Part shown: in pieces, positions 53,308 to 63,222 of the stretch | Layout of the letters: each line of letters begins with the position of its first letter | Numbering within the stretch: position 1 is the first letter of the stretch | Assembly: GCF_005217455.1 (NCBI RefSeq) | Contig: NZ_SZPQ01000010.1 | Coordinates: 118,350 to 182,349 of the forward strand | Source: Martelella alba | GTDB lineage: Bacteria; Pseudomonadota; Gammaproteobacteria; Enterobacterales; Enterobacteriaceae | Length of the DNA: 64,000 nt | Direction: 5' to 3' | Translations under genes and position numbers: made by a program | The notes under the pieces: generated by a model | Told to the model about the DNA's origin: nothing | The model's database searches: none | Seen by the model: the letters and a program-made list of their open reading frames with translations, nothing else

Positions 53308-53328
53308 AAAAAGCCGCGCGGCTCTTTA
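53306..53328 (+). terminator. possible terminator of nadK
   Basis: A 12-bp perfect palindrome AGCCGCGCGGCT (53312-53323) follows the nadK stop, with A-run on the left and CTTT on the right. It is short and ends next to the first LexA box. Confidence 0.45.
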
Positions 53329-53384
53329 CTGTATAAAAAACCAGTTTATACTGGATTTTATTCCAGCCATGTCGATTTATACAG
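53327..53384 (+). promoter_or_regulatory. three LexA (SOS) boxes of recN
   Basis: Three CTG-N10-CAG-type sites lie in the 70 bp before recN. The boxes are TACTGTATAAAAAACCAGTT (53327-53346), CTGGATTTTATTCCAG (53351-53366) and ATGTCGATTTATACAG (53369-53384; first base off consensus). Stacked LexA boxes are also known at E. coli recN, giving tight repression and strong SOS induction. Confidence 0.85.
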
Positions 53385-53394
53385 GTAACCTCCC

Positions 53395-55056
53395 ATGCTG
53401 TCTCAATTGACCATTGCTAATTTCGCCATCGTGCGTGAGTTGTCCATCGATTTTCATGCGGGCATGAGTGTGATAACCGGCGAGACCGGCGCGGGCAAAT
53501 CCATCGCCATCGATGCGTTGGGTCTCTGTCTGGGCAACCGTTCCGAGGCCGCCATGGTACGGCCCGGCGCGGCGCGGGCCGATATCTGCGCCACTTTTTC
53601 CCTGGCGGATACCCCGCGGGCGGCCCGCTGGCTAACGGAAAACGAATTGGATAACGGCGGCGAATGCCTGTTGCGCCGGGTCATCGGCCACGATGGCCGG
53701 TCCCGCGGGTTTATCAATGGCGTCGCGGTACCGGTATCGCAATTGCGCGAGCTGGGGCAGCATTTAATTCAAATTCACGGGCAGCATGCCCACCAGATGC
53801 TGTTGCGTCCGGAGCATCAGAAATTTTTGCTCGATGCCTATGCCGACGACGCAACCCTATACCGCGCCATGGATGACGCCTATCGGCAATGGCACGAGAG
53901 CTGCCTGGCGCTGGCCGCGTTCCGGCAAAATGCCGCCGACCGCCAGGCACGGGGCGAGCTATTACAGTATCAATTAAAAGAACTTAACGATTTACAGCCG
54001 GTCGCCGACGAATATCAGCAAATGGAGCAGGAATACCAGCGGCTCGCCAATAGCGGACAGTTGATCGCCACTACCCGCGAGGCGCTGGAAATCCTTAGCG
54101 AGGGCGAAGAACAAAACCTGCTCGGCATGTTGTATAGCGTCAAGCAGCGCGTCGGCGAGCTGGCCGGTATGGATGCCGCCCTGTCCCCTATCCTGAATCT
54201 GCTGGAGGAGGCGTCCATCCAGTTGACCGAGGCCGGCGACGAATTGCGCCATTACGGTGAGAATATCGATTTGGATCCGGGACGGCTGTTCGAGCTGGAA
54301 CAGCGATTGTCCCGGTATATGAACCTGGCGCGCAAGCATCATGTGCCGCCGGAAGAGTTGCCCTTACTGCATCAACGCCTGCTACAGGAACAGCGGCAGA
54401 CCGAACGGCAGGATGAGGACGCCCAGGCCCTGGCCGACACCGTGGAGCGCCAGCATCGCCAGGCACTGCATATCGCCGGCGAGCTGCACGATAAGCGACA
54501 GGCGCATGCCGACGAGCTGGCCGAACTCATTACCCGCGGCATTCGGGATTTATCGCTGCCGCATGGCAAACTGGTCATCGACGTGCATTTCGATGCGCAA
54601 CAACTTAGCGCGGAAGGGGCTGATCGCATCGAGTTTCTGGTCACCACCAACCCCGGGCAACCGCTTCAACCTCTGGCGAAGGTGGCGTCCGGCGGCGAAT
54701 TGTCACGCATTGCCCTTGTCATACAGCTTATCGCCGCCCGCAAGATGGAAACCCCCGCGTTGATTTTTGATGAAGTCGATGTCGGCATTAGTGGCCCTAC
54801 CGCCGCGATTGTGGGTAAAATGCTGCGTCAATTGGGCGAGTCCACCCAAGTGATGTGCGTCACCCATTTGCCACAGGTCGCCGGCTCGGGCCACCATCAC
54901 TTTTTCGTCACAAAATACACTGACGGCAACGAGACGGAAACCCAGATGCGCGCTTTGGATAAAAAATCGCGGTTGCAGGAACTGGCGCGGTTGCTGGGCG
55001 GCAGCGAGGTGACGAAAAATACGCTGGCGAATGCGAAAGAATTGCTCGCGGCATAG
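53395..55056 (+). CDS. recN: DNA repair protein RecN
   Basis: SMC-like ATPase induced by DNA damage that supports double-strand break repair. The protein is 553 aa, the E. coli length. Walker A is GETGAGKS (29-36). Two coiled-coil arms flank the centre (about 160-230 and 300-370). The C-terminal ABC signature [19 protein letters not shown] and Walker [14 protein letters not shown] are intact. Confidence 0.97.
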   Translation: MLSQLTIANFAIVRELSIDFHAGMSVITGETGAGKSIAIDALGLCLGNRSEAAMVRPGAARADICATFSLADTPRAARWLTENELDNGGECLLRRVIGHDGRSRGFINGVAVPVSQLRELGQHLIQIHGQHAHQMLLRPEHQKFLLDAYADDATLYRAMDDAYRQWHESCLALAAFRQNAADRQARGELLQYQLKELNDLQPVADEYQQMEQEYQRLANSGQLIATTREALEILSEGEEQNLLGMLYSVKQRVGELAGMDAALSPILNLLEEASIQLTEAGDELRHYGENIDLDPGRLFELEQRLSRYMNLARKHHVPPEELPLLHQRLLQEQRQTERQDEDAQALADTVERQHRQALHIAGELHDKRQAHADELAELITRGIRDLSLPHGKLVIDVHFDAQQLSAEGADRIEFLVTTNPGQPLQPLAKVASGGELSRIALVIQLIAARKMETPALIFDEVDVGISGPTAAIVGKMLRQLGESTQVMCVTHLPQVAGSGHHHFFVTKYTDGNETETQMRALDKKSRLQELARLLGGSEVTKNTLANAKELLAA

Positions 55057-55169
55057 AAAAGCCCAACTTTTTTACGTTCCCGCGGTCATAGATGAGCCCT
55101 CAAGAGGTTCCCAATGCCGGCAAGGTCTATTATCATCGGCATCCTATGCCCAAAAGGAATGAGATTATT

Positions 55170-55514
55170 ATGAGCTGTAAGACGTTGACTGCCGCTGCCG
55201 TCGTTCTTCTGATGTCAACCACCGGTTGCTCTACGCTGGAAAGACTGGTCTACCGCCCGGATATCAACCAGGGAAATTACCTGAGCGCGGCAGACGTGGC
55301 GAAGCTCCATACCGGCATGACCAAGCAGCAGGTGGCTTATACGTTAGGCACGCCGATGCTGCATGACCCGTTCGGCAGCAATACCTGGTTCTATGTCTTC
55401 CGTCGCCAACCCGGCCATGAGCCGGTTACACAGCAGACCCTGACTCTGACCTTTGATAACAGTGGTGTTCTGACGCATATTGATAATCGCCCGACGCTGG
55501 AAAGCGCCAGTTGA
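55170..55514 (+). CDS. bamE: outer-membrane assembly lipoprotein BamE
   Basis: Lipoprotein subunit of the BAM complex that folds outer-membrane proteins. The start is the ATG at 55170 ([20 protein letters not shown]), a signal peptide with lipidation at C20; the 26 in-frame codons upstream are not conserved. The protein is 114 aa. The conserved [11 protein letters not shown] and [17 protein letters not shown] segments are present. It follows recN, as in E. coli. Confidence 0.96.
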   Translation: MSCKTLTAAAVVLLMSTTGCSTLERLVYRPDINQGNYLSAADVAKLHTGMTKQQVAYTLGTPMLHDPFGSNTWFYVFRRQPGHEPVTQQTLTLTFDNSGVLTHIDNRPTLESAS

Positions 55515-55608
55515 CTTGACCGCCGGGCAGCGCGGCGGGCGGACGCTTAAAATGGGAATCGGTCAAGGAAGCCGTCAGATGGCGCCGAACCCGGCGGGCG
55601 CAGGAGGA

Positions 55609-55893
55609 TTACTTTCTGACACGTTCAGCGCGACGGCGGCGCAGTTCTTTAGGATCCACCAGCAAAGGCCGGTAAATCTCCACCCGATCGCCATCGTGCA
55701 AGGTCGTCTCCAGCGAGACGACCTTGCTGAAAATGCCCACCTGATTTTGGTCAAGATGGATATCGCCGCGCAGCTCAAGAATACCGGAAGCATCAATGGC
55801 CTGCCGTACCGTGCTGCCTTCCGGCAGGGTGATATTCCGAAGATATTGGCGTTCGGGCAGGGCGTAAGCCACCGCCACCCGGATCTCAGGCAC
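55609..55893 (-). CDS. rnfH: RnfH family ubiquitin-like protein
   Basis: Small beta-grasp protein of unknown function, encoded beside ratA in enterobacteria. The start is a GTG at 55893 ([20 protein letters not shown]), giving 94 aa. The conserved [25 protein letters not shown] end is intact. The start overlaps the ratA stop by 8 bp; the pair is convergent with bamE. A YfjF/RatB antitoxin role has been proposed but is not settled. Confidence 0.92.
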   Translation of the reverse strand: MPEIRVAVAYALPERQYLRNITLPEGSTVRQAIDASGILELRGDIHLDQNQVGIFSKVVSLETTLHDGDRVEIYRPLLVDPKELRRRRAERVRK

Positions 55894-56320
55894 TGTAGAC
55901 CTCTTTAGCCCGCTGAGTGAACGCCTGCACCATGCCGTTGGTCATTTCCTTGAAGATACGGCCGAAGGCCAATTCAATTAATTTGCTTTTGAACTCAAAA
56001 CTCAGTTCGAACTCGACCTTGCAGGCATCGGGACTCAGGGTGGTAAAACGCCAACCGCCCGAGAAGGTGCGAAACGGCCCTTCCACCAGACGCATGACGA
56101 TGCTCTGGTTATCGGTTATCACATTGCGGGTGACAAGCGTCTTGCTGATACCCGCCTTGGACACATCCATCTCGGCCGTTAGCTCGTTGCCTTCTTTGCC
56201 CAGAACACGGCTACCGGTGCATCCAGGAATGAACTCCGGGTAGCGGCGAATGTCATTGACCAGCGCGAACATTTTTTCCACGCTGTAGGGCACTAAGGCG
56301 GATCGACTAATGTGTGGCAT
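55886..56320 (-). CDS. ratA: START-domain protein RatA (YfjG)
   Basis: Member of the COQ10/START-like family. E. coli RatA has been reported to bind 50S subunits and block 70S formation; a ubiquinone-binding role like Coq10 has also been suggested. The start is the ATG at 56320 ([21 protein letters not shown]), giving 144 aa. The family blocks [26 protein letters not shown] and [21 protein letters not shown] are present. It is divergent from smpB. Confidence 0.94.
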   Translation of the reverse strand: MPHISRSALVPYSVEKMFALVNDIRRYPEFIPGCTGSRVLGKEGNELTAEMDVSKAGISKTLVTRNVITDNQSIVMRLVEGPFRTFSGGWRFTTLSPDACKVEFELSFEFKSKLIELAFGRIFKEMTNGMVQAFTQRAKEVYSA

Positions 56321-56481
56321 AGTATTTCCTGTCAAGTCACTAACACATTAATATTAACATTTATTTGCTCCGAAACAAAAAATCCGTTACCGGCCAAGCC
56401 GCACAAATCCGTGCGATTTACCGCCGGTCAGTAGGGAAGGCATTTATCTCCCCCACGAAAAACAGTATAATATTTAGTATT

Positions 56482-56964
56482 ATGACGAAGAAAAAAGCTT
56501 ATAAACCCGGTTCCGCCACCATTGCGCTGAATAAACGCGCCCGACATGAATATTTCATCGAGGATGAGTTTGAGGCCGGACTCGCGTTACAGGGATGGGA
56601 AGTCAAATCGCTCCGTGCCGGCAAAGCCAACATCAGCGACAGCTATGTACTGCTTAAAGACGGCGAGGCCTTCCTGTTCGGCGCCACGTTCACACCGTTG
56701 TCCGGTGCGTCCACCCATGTGGTGTGCGATCCGATGCGAACCCGCAAACTGCTGCTCAATCAGCGGGAACTCGGCACGCTGTTTGGCCGGGTCAACCGCG
56801 AGGGTTATACGGTTGTGGCCTTGTCGCTTTACTGGAAGAACGCCTGGTGCAAGGTCAAGATTGGCGTGGCCAAAGGTAAAAAGGAATACGACAAACGCTC
56901 CGACATCAAGGAGCGCGAATGGCAGATGGATAAGTCGCGCATCATGAAGCACGCCAGCCGTTAG
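56482..56964 (+). CDS. smpB: tmRNA-binding protein SmpB
   Basis: Binds tmRNA and brings it to stalled ribosomes. The start is the ATG at 56482 ([20 protein letters not shown]), giving 160 aa as in E. coli. The conserved [16 protein letters not shown] and [19 protein letters not shown] are present, as is the basic C-terminal tail [21 protein letters not shown] that enters the decoding centre. A TATAAT at 56466-56471 lies just upstream. It precedes ssrA by about 45 bp. Confidence 0.97.
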   Translation: MTKKKAYKPGSATIALNKRARHEYFIEDEFEAGLALQGWEVKSLRAGKANISDSYVLLKDGEAFLFGATFTPLSGASTHVVCDPMRTRKLLLNQRELGTLFGRVNREGYTVVALSLYWKNAWCKVKIGVAKGKKEYDKRSDIKEREWQMDKSRIMKHASR

Positions 56965-57010
56965 GGTTTGCGCGCAGATGAGGGTTTTGTTATAATTACA
57001 TGAATTACCT

Positions 57011-57395
57011 GGGGCTGATTCTGGATTCGACGGGATTCACGAAACCCAAGGTGCATGCCGAGGTGAGGTAGGCCTCGTAAAACAGCCTCAAAAAAATAAT
57101 TGCAAACGACTCGCAATACGAACCTGCTGCTCTCGCAGCTTAATATCAGCCTAAAAAACTGAAGGTTCCCTCTCTCCCTAGCCTCCGCTCTTAGGACGGG
57201 GATCAAGAGAGGTCAAACCCAATAGAGCTCGCGTGGATGCCTTGCCTGAGGTTGAAGCGTTAAACTCTCATCAGGCTAGTTTGTCAGTAGCGTGTCCGTC
57301 CGCAGCTGGCCGGCGAATGTAATGGCGAGACTAAGCATGTAGTGCCGAAGGCGTAGGTATTTCGGACGCGGGTTCAACTCCCGCCAGCTCCACCA
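57011..57395 (+). ncRNA. ssrA: transfer-messenger RNA
   Basis: The 5' end GGGGCTGATTCTGGATTCGACG and the 3' end TTCAACTCCCGCCAGCTCCACCA form the tRNA-like domain, with CCA encoded. In between, the conserved CCCTCTCTCCCTAGCCTCCGC and AAACCCAATAGAGCTCGCG pseudoknot segments match E. coli. The tag frame runs from GCA at 57102 to TAA at 57141-57143 and encodes ANDSQYEPAALAA, three residues longer than the E. coli tag. A TATAAT at 56991-56996 with TTGCGC 17 bp upstream serves as promoter. It lies directly after smpB. The 3' end is the insertion point of the island that follows. Confidence 0.97.
57361..57395 (+). other. probable attachment site (attL) in the ssrA 3' end
   Basis: The T-arm and acceptor end of ssrA is a frequent target of P4-type integrases, and such an integrase gene begins 394 bp downstream. 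The island rebuilds or preserves the ssrA end. No second copy of this 3' sequence is seen before the window ends, so the other attachment site must lie outside. Confidence 0.55.
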
Positions 57396-57788
57396 CATAA
57401 GCATTCGATAGCATTCTCTTACTATCGAATTTTAAATAAAAATCCCTAAATTATAATGATTTAGGGATTTTTTAATACCTTTAGCGTTCGTTTAGTATCA
57501 TTTTAACTCGCAAACTTTGGTAGTATGTTTGGTAGTGATTAACCTGTACTGCAAAAATGCTTTACTACATAAAAAAAGCATGTTTTCTATTTCCTGTATG
57601 CTTTTTTGGTGCGTCCAGCCCGTCCCGCTGTCCATAATTACGTAAACAAATGATTTTGCTTACTAAAAAGGGCAAAAAGACCCTGTCCACAGACAGAAAA
57701 ATCGGGGACAGGCCGTGTCCATTACCGGACGACCAGGGGCTGGTAGTATGCAGTTCTGGTTTTTGGCAGTACGCCCGGAGACTGCACC
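57396..57788. other. ssrA-integrase intergenic region with hairpins
   Basis: About 390 A/T-rich bases. There are three hairpins: ATTCGATAG/CTATCGAAT (57403-57430), AATCCCTAAA/TTTAGGGATT flanked by A and T runs (57437-57474), and AAAAAAGCAT/ATGCTTTTTT (57572-57607). The first two can end ssrA transcription. Short repeats of TTTGGTAGT near 57515-57537 resemble integrase arm-site regions. No gene is supported. Confidence 0.55.
57437..57474 (+). terminator. bidirectional-looking terminator after ssrA
   Basis: A stem of 11 bp (AAATCCCTAAA with TTTAGGGATTT) has a 9-base loop, A-rich on the left and six T on the right, about 42 bp after the tmRNA CCA end. Confidence 0.75.
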
Positions 57789-59069
57789 ATGCCTAAGATC
57801 ATTACCCCACTGACCCCAACCGAAGTTGCAAACGCCAAAGCCCAAACAGACCCGGTCACGGGTAAAAAGCAGGACACCCCCTATCGTGATGGTGACGGGC
57901 TGGAACTTATGGCGAAAGCGTCAGGTAGCCGGGTGTGGTATTTCCGCTACCGTAAGCCGGTAAGCGGTAAACGTACTATGTTGAGCCTGGGCGAGTTTCC
58001 TGCTGTGAGTCTGGCGCATGCCCGAAAGGTTAAGAACGAGGCCAAAGCGCTACTTTCTCAGGGCATCGATCCGGTAGAACAGCGCAAAGCCGATGCAAAC
58101 GCCCTGAGAGAGAAGCACGGCAATACGTTACAGGCTATCGCCATGCGCTGGATCGAGCACAAGCGTAAAAACGTCACGGAAGACTACGCCGGGGATGTGT
58201 GGCGCTCCCTTGAAAAAGATATTTTCCCCGCCATAGGCCATATCCCTGTAACGCAGCTAAAAGCACCTGCGCTGCTGGATGTGCTCAATGTGATCGTTGC
58301 CCGTGGTAATCTGGAAACAGCACGCCGCCTTGCACAACGTACTAAAGAGATCCTGGATTACGCTATGAATATCGGCGTGGCCGAAGCCAACCCTTTTACC
58401 ACAGTCAAAAAAGCATTGCCTGTGCCGCGAAAAGAGAAGAATCCGACAATTCGCCCTGAAGCCCTCCCCGGCCTTATGCAGTCGCTGGCAATCGCTCAAA
58501 TAGAACGCGCTACGCGCCTCCTGATCGAATGGCAGCTACTTACCGCCGTTCGGCCAGGCGAAGCCGTTATGGTGCGCTGGAGCGAAATAGACTGGAAGAA
58601 AAAGCAATGGGACGTTCCCGCCGATACAATGAAAATGAAACGCCCTCATTCGGTGCCGCTTTGTTCACAGGCAATGGATATTCTGGAAGCGATGAAGCCT
58701 GTAAGCGGCCATCGGGAATTTGTCTTTCCCGGACGAAAAAATCCCAAAAAACACATGCACAGCCAGAGCGCAAACGCTGCATTAAAGCGCATGGGTTATC
58801 AGGACATACTCACCGCTCACGGTATGCGTTCTATCGTCAGTACAGCTATGAATGAGCATGGCTTTCGCGCGGATGCTATTGAATCAGTACTGGCGCATGG
58901 AGATAAAAATCAGGATCGAGCAACATATAACCGCGCTACTTATCTTGAAGAACGCCGAGGAATGATGGACTGGTGGGGGGAGTTCGTCAACAACGCCGCC
59001 AGCGGCCATCAAATGGCAGGGGCGGCATTGCGCCATTTACGTGTAGTGGGTGGCGACGATGTGCAGTGA
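57789..59069 (+). CDS. P4-type tyrosine recombinase / integrase
   Basis: Site-specific recombinase of 426 aa. The N-terminal DUF4102-like arm-binding domain includes YRDGDGLELMAKASGSRVWYFRYR and GEFPAVSLAHAR. The catalytic domain contains R255 (TAVRPGEAV), H344 and R347 (HGMRSIVST), H370 (LAHGDKN) and the nucleophile Y380 (ATYNRATYLEERR). All catalytic residues are present, so it looks functional. The start follows the ssrA region by 394 bp, and the reading frame ends inside the start of the next gene. Confidence 0.95.
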   Translation: MPKIITPLTPTEVANAKAQTDPVTGKKQDTPYRDGDGLELMAKASGSRVWYFRYRKPVSGKRTMLSLGEFPAVSLAHARKVKNEAKALLSQGIDPVEQRKADANALREKHGNTLQAIAMRWIEHKRKNVTEDYAGDVWRSLEKDIFPAIGHIPVTQLKAPALLDVLNVIVARGNLETARRLAQRTKEILDYAMNIGVAEANPFTTVKKALPVPRKEKNPTIRPEALPGLMQSLAIAQIERATRLLIEWQLLTAVRPGEAVMVRWSEIDWKKKQWDVPADTMKMKRPHSVPLCSQAMDILEAMKPVSGHREFVFPGRKNPKKHMHSQSANAALKRMGYQDILTAHGMRSIVSTAMNEHGFRADAIESVLAHGDKNQDRATYNRATYLEERRGMMDWWGEFVNNAASGHQMAGAALRHLRVVGGDDVQ

Positions 59070-59808
59070 CGATATTTTCACGCTGGAAAACGTTCACATG
59101 GCGCTGTCGGCTTATAGTTACGAACAACAGCACGACGAGCCTATCGGTTGGTGTATTGAGCATGTCCAGACATTAACCGATGTGCAAATCTGCGTAGCGC
59201 TAAGTGCGGTAGATGCGCTGGACTTAATCTACCCCTCCCCGGAAATCATACGAGAGCTTGGCACCCCCACCAGCGAAACATGGCAATTTATAACGACTGT
59301 GGCGGCCTCTCCAACGGATCTTGCTGTAGCCGCCGTTGCGCTGTCTGGTGCATTCAGAACGCCCGACAATGGCATTCTGGCGGCGCTGGCGCACCTTTCC
59401 GGCAAAGCGCTGTTAAGGTCCTACAGGGAAGCCGAGATTATGTCTGGTTTTGATAATCTCGAAGAGGCCAGAAAGCGCAGGCAATTAGGCGGGAAAAATC
59501 GTAGCAGAAAATATAACGGTGCTCTAAAACTCCAGTGCATGGAATGGGCGAAGGACATCATCCAGCGCCATAAAAGTGAAGGACGCAGCGAACCAACAAA
59601 GGCTGCTTTATCCGGGCTGGTGGACGATAAATATCGTGCTTTTATTACCAAATACCCAAAAGAAACGCCTGAATTCCAGAAACTACACCCGCCGGGGAGA
59701 GAAATTTTACCCGCAGCTGCCGGGCTTGCGCCGGGCGGCTCTATCTATAAGTGGGTGAGGGATATGGTAAGCGGCCAGCAGAGGAAAAACCGAAACGCCC
59801 CGGCATAG
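59059..59808 (+). CDS. unrecognised island protein downstream of the integrase
   Basis: Predicted protein of 249 aa from the ATG at 59059, overlapping the integrase stop by 11 bp; a GTG at 59050 is an alternative start. I recognise no family. The first half is acidic and Ala/Leu-rich helical (DVQICVALSAVDALDLIYPSP). The middle is basic (EARKRRQLGGKNRSRKYNGALKL), possibly nucleic-acid binding. The C-terminus ends GGSIYKWVRDMVSGQQRKN. It is convergent with the replication gene, the stops 15 bp apart. The overlap suggests co-expression with the integrase. Confidence 0.75.
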   Translation: MCSDDIFTLENVHMALSAYSYEQQHDEPIGWCIEHVQTLTDVQICVALSAVDALDLIYPSPEIIRELGTPTSETWQFITTVAASPTDLAVAAVALSGAFRTPDNGILAALAHLSGKALLRSYREAEIMSGFDNLEEARKRRQLGGKNRSRKYNGALKLQCMEWAKDIIQRHKSEGRSEPTKAALSGLVDDKYRAFITKYPKETPEFQKLHPPGREILPAAAGLAPGGSIYKWVRDMVSGQQRKNRNAPA

Positions 59809-59823
59809 TTCCGGGGATGAAGG

Positions 59824-62682
59824 TCACGAAAATAGCGCGTTTGCGACTATACGGTAATAGCGCCGCCGATGGTTAAAAACCGGATCGTTCTTGCGCGGGT
59901 TATGGTCAATTTTTCCATGTTTATCCTTTTCGCTTAAAAGCGCCCCCATGTCCTCCAGCGCATTCAGGGTGGCTTCACGGTTATGATTCGCCAGTATACG
60001 TTGCATGGCCTCTGGGATGATCCAGTAGCATTCGGCTACGCCTTCGTTTTCCTGCTCAGAAGCGCTGATATCGAGGTTGTCAAAGTGTGGGCTGGCACTT
60101 CCACCATCCAGCAAAGCGATATAGCCATCATGAACACGGACCCTGTCAGAACTGCACCGCATAAAGTTCACCGGGCCGTTGGTGCTTAAATACTGGCGAA
60201 GGTGATCCACGCCGTTCAGACCCTCCATATCGCGCAGCGTCCCTCGCTCTGCGACATAGGCCAGAAAACAACTACCGACACCGTTAAACGCCTCGCCCTC
60301 CTGCCAGCCTGTAATACCCGCCGCTGTTGCCACTTCCCCGGCAACCGCACAGAGAGTAAAACGCTCCATAACCCTGTCCAGTTGTGCGCCGGTATCCTGT
60401 GGGCGGTATTGCTGCCGGAAAGTTTCACGGAGTTCATCCATGCAAGCAATCAGCTTTGAACGTATCGAACGGGTGATATACTCCAGCCAGGCGATACCCG
60501 CTGTACCGTAGTATGCCGCCGCCGAACGGTTAAGCCCATCGGCAAACTGCTTTGAGTATTCTTCTGTAAGCTCAAAACCGTGGAGGGTATCAAACAGCCC
60601 GGTTGATTCACTGACAATAGCGGGAACATCGACAAAACGCGCCTGCTGTCCTGCCTCCACCGTTTCACCTGCCGCTTTAAGATAACTGTCGAACGGCCTT
60701 TCACTGGAGGCCAGCACCAGAGTACGCCACTGCAACACCTCGCGCAGAGTAATATCTTTTGTCCCGCGCTCCTTACCACGCCCCATCGCCAGCATATAAG
60801 CGGTACTGCCAACAATTTTTGGCGATACGGCTTTCAGTTCGTCCAGTATCAGGGGCAGATCGTTATGGGTTGTCGCCATCACCTCCAGCCCCACCAGCGA
60901 AGTGTTCCACGTTCTGACATAACCGCCGGACGTTGTACCTTTTCCCCATACCGAAGCCGCTACGTGCTGCGCAGTGCTCTTACCTTTGGTCGATGCGCCG
61001 AGGAGGGAGAATACGCCACCATCCATGCCCGTTATGCCCATCAGCGGAGCTGCCAGCGCCACGCAAACAGAGAACACCAGACGGCTGTTACCCGCGCATT
61101 TAGCCGCGATTTGTTGCTGCCATTCGGTCAGGGTTCCGGCCTGTGCCAGTTGGCATTTATCCCGCCCCCTGTGCTGATACATCACCGAATCAGCATCTTT
61201 ACCAACGGATCGGTCAGGCAGTACAAAAACTTTACTCTCGTGCCAGCCCGTTATTGCTGTACAGGTAATACGCCTGGTCGCGGAAGTAATGTTAAGATAA
61301 GTCAGTAGAGACTTTGCCATACCACTGTTGATCCACAGCCCCATCGCGGCCAGGCGCTGGGGAACATCGCTACCCTGTTTATGCAAATGTTCATCCGGGA
61401 CGACATAGTGCTTGGTTTCGCCGTCAAAATCGCGGAATTCCACCAGCCGCCCCCAATTATCACCGTAAGCATCACGGGTACGACCACGGACGGCAAACGC
61501 AGCGGAGACTTTACGGGCCGCAATTTCTTTTGAATTCCCGCTACCGGACATATAGTTTTCCATCAGCCCTTCCCCGGTCATGTAAAAACCTGTTTTTTCC
61601 TTTTCAAGATAGGGACGGAGCACTTGAGGATTTTCCCAGCCCTTACGCTGCGCATCGGCAAAGATCGCTTTGTAGCTGGTCAGGTCTGCACGGGAGGTTT
61701 CCCACGTTTGAGTAAAAACCACCAAATCAAACGCTGCACCGCCAGCCTCTGACCATTCCAGCGCCAGTTGGTAAGCAGCATCTTCGAAAGGCGTATCTTT
61801 GAGATAACAAAGGCTGGCGATAACTGCCTGCCACGGTTTACGTGGCCCTTCTGATATTTTTATCATGCCCGGCGAAAACAACGCGCTACGCAAATCATCC
61901 ATAGTATGCTGGTCAATACCTTCCCATAACGCCCAATACTCGCTGGTGGTAGGATCGGCTTCTGGTGTTTCGGTTTGGTCTGCGGGGGTATCAATTTTGC
62001 GCCGCTGGCGCTTTGGTTCTTCCGGTACAATTGCCAGATAATGAGCCACGTTAGCAAGTTCACCGTCAAAGCGCAGCGCAATAGCGTCTGTCACCTTTTC
62101 CCCGGTTTTCGTTTTCAGGTTCCCGGTTGGATCAACGACTGGCATATAACATTGCTGCTCGGCCAGATACACCGATTCATCCCATGGGATAACGGGTTGC
62201 CAGTCACCGATAAAATCGGCGCTGTCCTGCAAATAACTGTCAATCTCTGCGGCTATGCCCTGGCATACGCGCTTTCCTTCGTCGCGGTTAACTTCCTTAT
62301 CAAGCAAAATAACGAACCTACACCGGGGAGTGGTCGGCGTGTAATTGGTGGTGGTATACAGAAAACCTTTAAACTTTTGCAGGTAAGCTTTCAGGGCTTC
62401 GAAAGTCTGTAGGCTGTCGAAGCCATCACAATCGAATCGCGCTACCCGCCACGGTTCAACGTGAGCCGACAAGCGCCAGTATTTTTCACCCTGATAGCCC
62501 GTTTCTTTAGCACCTTTCGGATGTACACCTTTCCGTACCGGCGCACAAAAGAACTGCTGGTATTTGGCGCTTGCCACATCAGCCAGAATTTTATTAATAA
62601 ACTCGTCTTCGCTGGTGGCGCTGCGCTGCTCTACGGTTTTTGCGGTGCGTTTAACACCACGGGAATAGCGTATTGATGCCAT
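59824..62682 (-). CDS. DUF927-type replication protein with primase-like N-terminus
   Basis: Protein of 952 aa. The N-terminal part (about 60-170) resembles an archaeo-eukaryotic-type primase fold (FDCDGFDS, then CRFVILLDKEVNRDEG). The C-terminal half is a DUF927-like helicase ATPase with Walker A GASTKGKST (about 561-569), Walker B LPLILDEL (about 609) and an arginine-containing QWRTLVLASSERP segment. Such fused proteins drive replication of P4-like islands and satellites. It overlaps the small gene upstream by one base. Origin sequences are not identifiable by eye. Confidence 0.8.
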   Translation of the reverse strand: MASIRYSRGVKRTAKTVEQRSATSEDEFINKILADVASAKYQQFFCAPVRKGVHPKGAKETGYQGEKYWRLSAHVEPWRVARFDCDGFDSLQTFEALKAYLQKFKGFLYTTTNYTPTTPRCRFVILLDKEVNRDEGKRVCQGIAAEIDSYLQDSADFIGDWQPVIPWDESVYLAEQQCYMPVVDPTGNLKTKTGEKVTDAIALRFDGELANVAHYLAIVPEEPKRQRRKIDTPADQTETPEADPTTSEYWALWEGIDQHTMDDLRSALFSPGMIKISEGPRKPWQAVIASLCYLKDTPFEDAAYQLALEWSEAGGAAFDLVVFTQTWETSRADLTSYKAIFADAQRKGWENPQVLRPYLEKEKTGFYMTGEGLMENYMSGSGNSKEIAARKVSAAFAVRGRTRDAYGDNWGRLVEFRDFDGETKHYVVPDEHLHKQGSDVPQRLAAMGLWINSGMAKSLLTYLNITSATRRITCTAITGWHESKVFVLPDRSVGKDADSVMYQHRGRDKCQLAQAGTLTEWQQQIAAKCAGNSRLVFSVCVALAAPLMGITGMDGGVFSLLGASTKGKSTAQHVAASVWGKGTTSGGYVRTWNTSLVGLEVMATTHNDLPLILDELKAVSPKIVGSTAYMLAMGRGKERGTKDITLREVLQWRTLVLASSERPFDSYLKAAGETVEAGQQARFVDVPAIVSESTGLFDTLHGFELTEEYSKQFADGLNRSAAAYYGTAGIAWLEYITRSIRSKLIACMDELRETFRQQYRPQDTGAQLDRVMERFTLCAVAGEVATAAGITGWQEGEAFNGVGSCFLAYVAERGTLRDMEGLNGVDHLRQYLSTNGPVNFMRCSSDRVRVHDGYIALLDGGSASPHFDNLDISASEQENEGVAECYWIIPEAMQRILANHNREATLNALEDMGALLSEKDKHGKIDHNPRKNDPVFNHRRRYYRIVANALFS

Positions 62683-62879
62683 TATCGTTTACCCCGCTCC
62701 AGCGCTTTAATTCGACGTCTTACTGAGCGGTTAGCCCATACCTCATCAATAAAGCGCATATCGCCTACAACAACTTCACGGGATAAATCACAGGAAAAAG
62801 TATCTCCTTTTGCTGCATAGCATTTTTGCATCGTGCCAATGCGTGAAGGGTCAACACGACCAGAACGTCTTTTAGTCAT
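62682..62879 (-). CDS. small unknown island protein
   Basis: 65 aa from the ATG at 62879, which has a strong GGAGG at good spacing. It is basic (TKRRSGRVDPSR; RRRIKALERGKR) with two cysteines and no recognised family. It overlaps the AlpA-like gene by 8 bp and the replication gene by one base, so the three form one transcription unit. Confidence 0.65.
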   Translation of the reverse strand: MTKRRSGRVDPSRIGTMQKCYAAKGDTFSCDLSREVVVGDMRFIDEVWANRSVRRRIKALERGKR

Positions 62880-63084
62880 GATCCCCCTCCACGGCATTAC
62901 GCTCATTCATTCTTTTTTCGATATAAGCATCAATTTCCCGTTTAACCCACCCCACACGGCGCAACCCTAAAGGGAAGCTTTTAGGGAAATCGGGTGTGCG
63001 CTTACAGAAAGTGTAAAAACCGCTCACAGATTTATATTTCAATGCGGCCATGACTTCGTATTTAGTTAATACCTGCTCGTCCAT
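62872..63084 (-). CDS. AlpA-like DNA-binding regulator / excisionase
   Basis: 70 aa with a winged-helix MerR/AlpA-like fold: TKYEVMAALKYKSVSGFYTFCK, then the wing PKSFPLGLRRVGWVKREIDAYIEKR. AlpA-type proteins in P4-like islands activate or assist integrase-mediated excision. The start has GAGGAG 7 bp upstream. It is the first gene of the minus-strand unit leading into the replication gene. Confidence 0.8.
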   Translation of the reverse strand: MDEQVLTKYEVMAALKYKSVSGFYTFCKRTPDFPKSFPLGLRRVGWVKREIDAYIEKRMNERNAVEGDHD

Positions 63085-63222
63085 CGCGTGCTCCTCGTGC
63101 GTGAAATAAGTGTCTACGCGAGTGATAAAACAACTATTCGAACGCTAAACAAATCAGCCTGCTTTAAGCAGGCTGTATAGTTATTTGGAACTGGTAATTT
63201 TTTGCGGGTTACCGGGGAGGGG

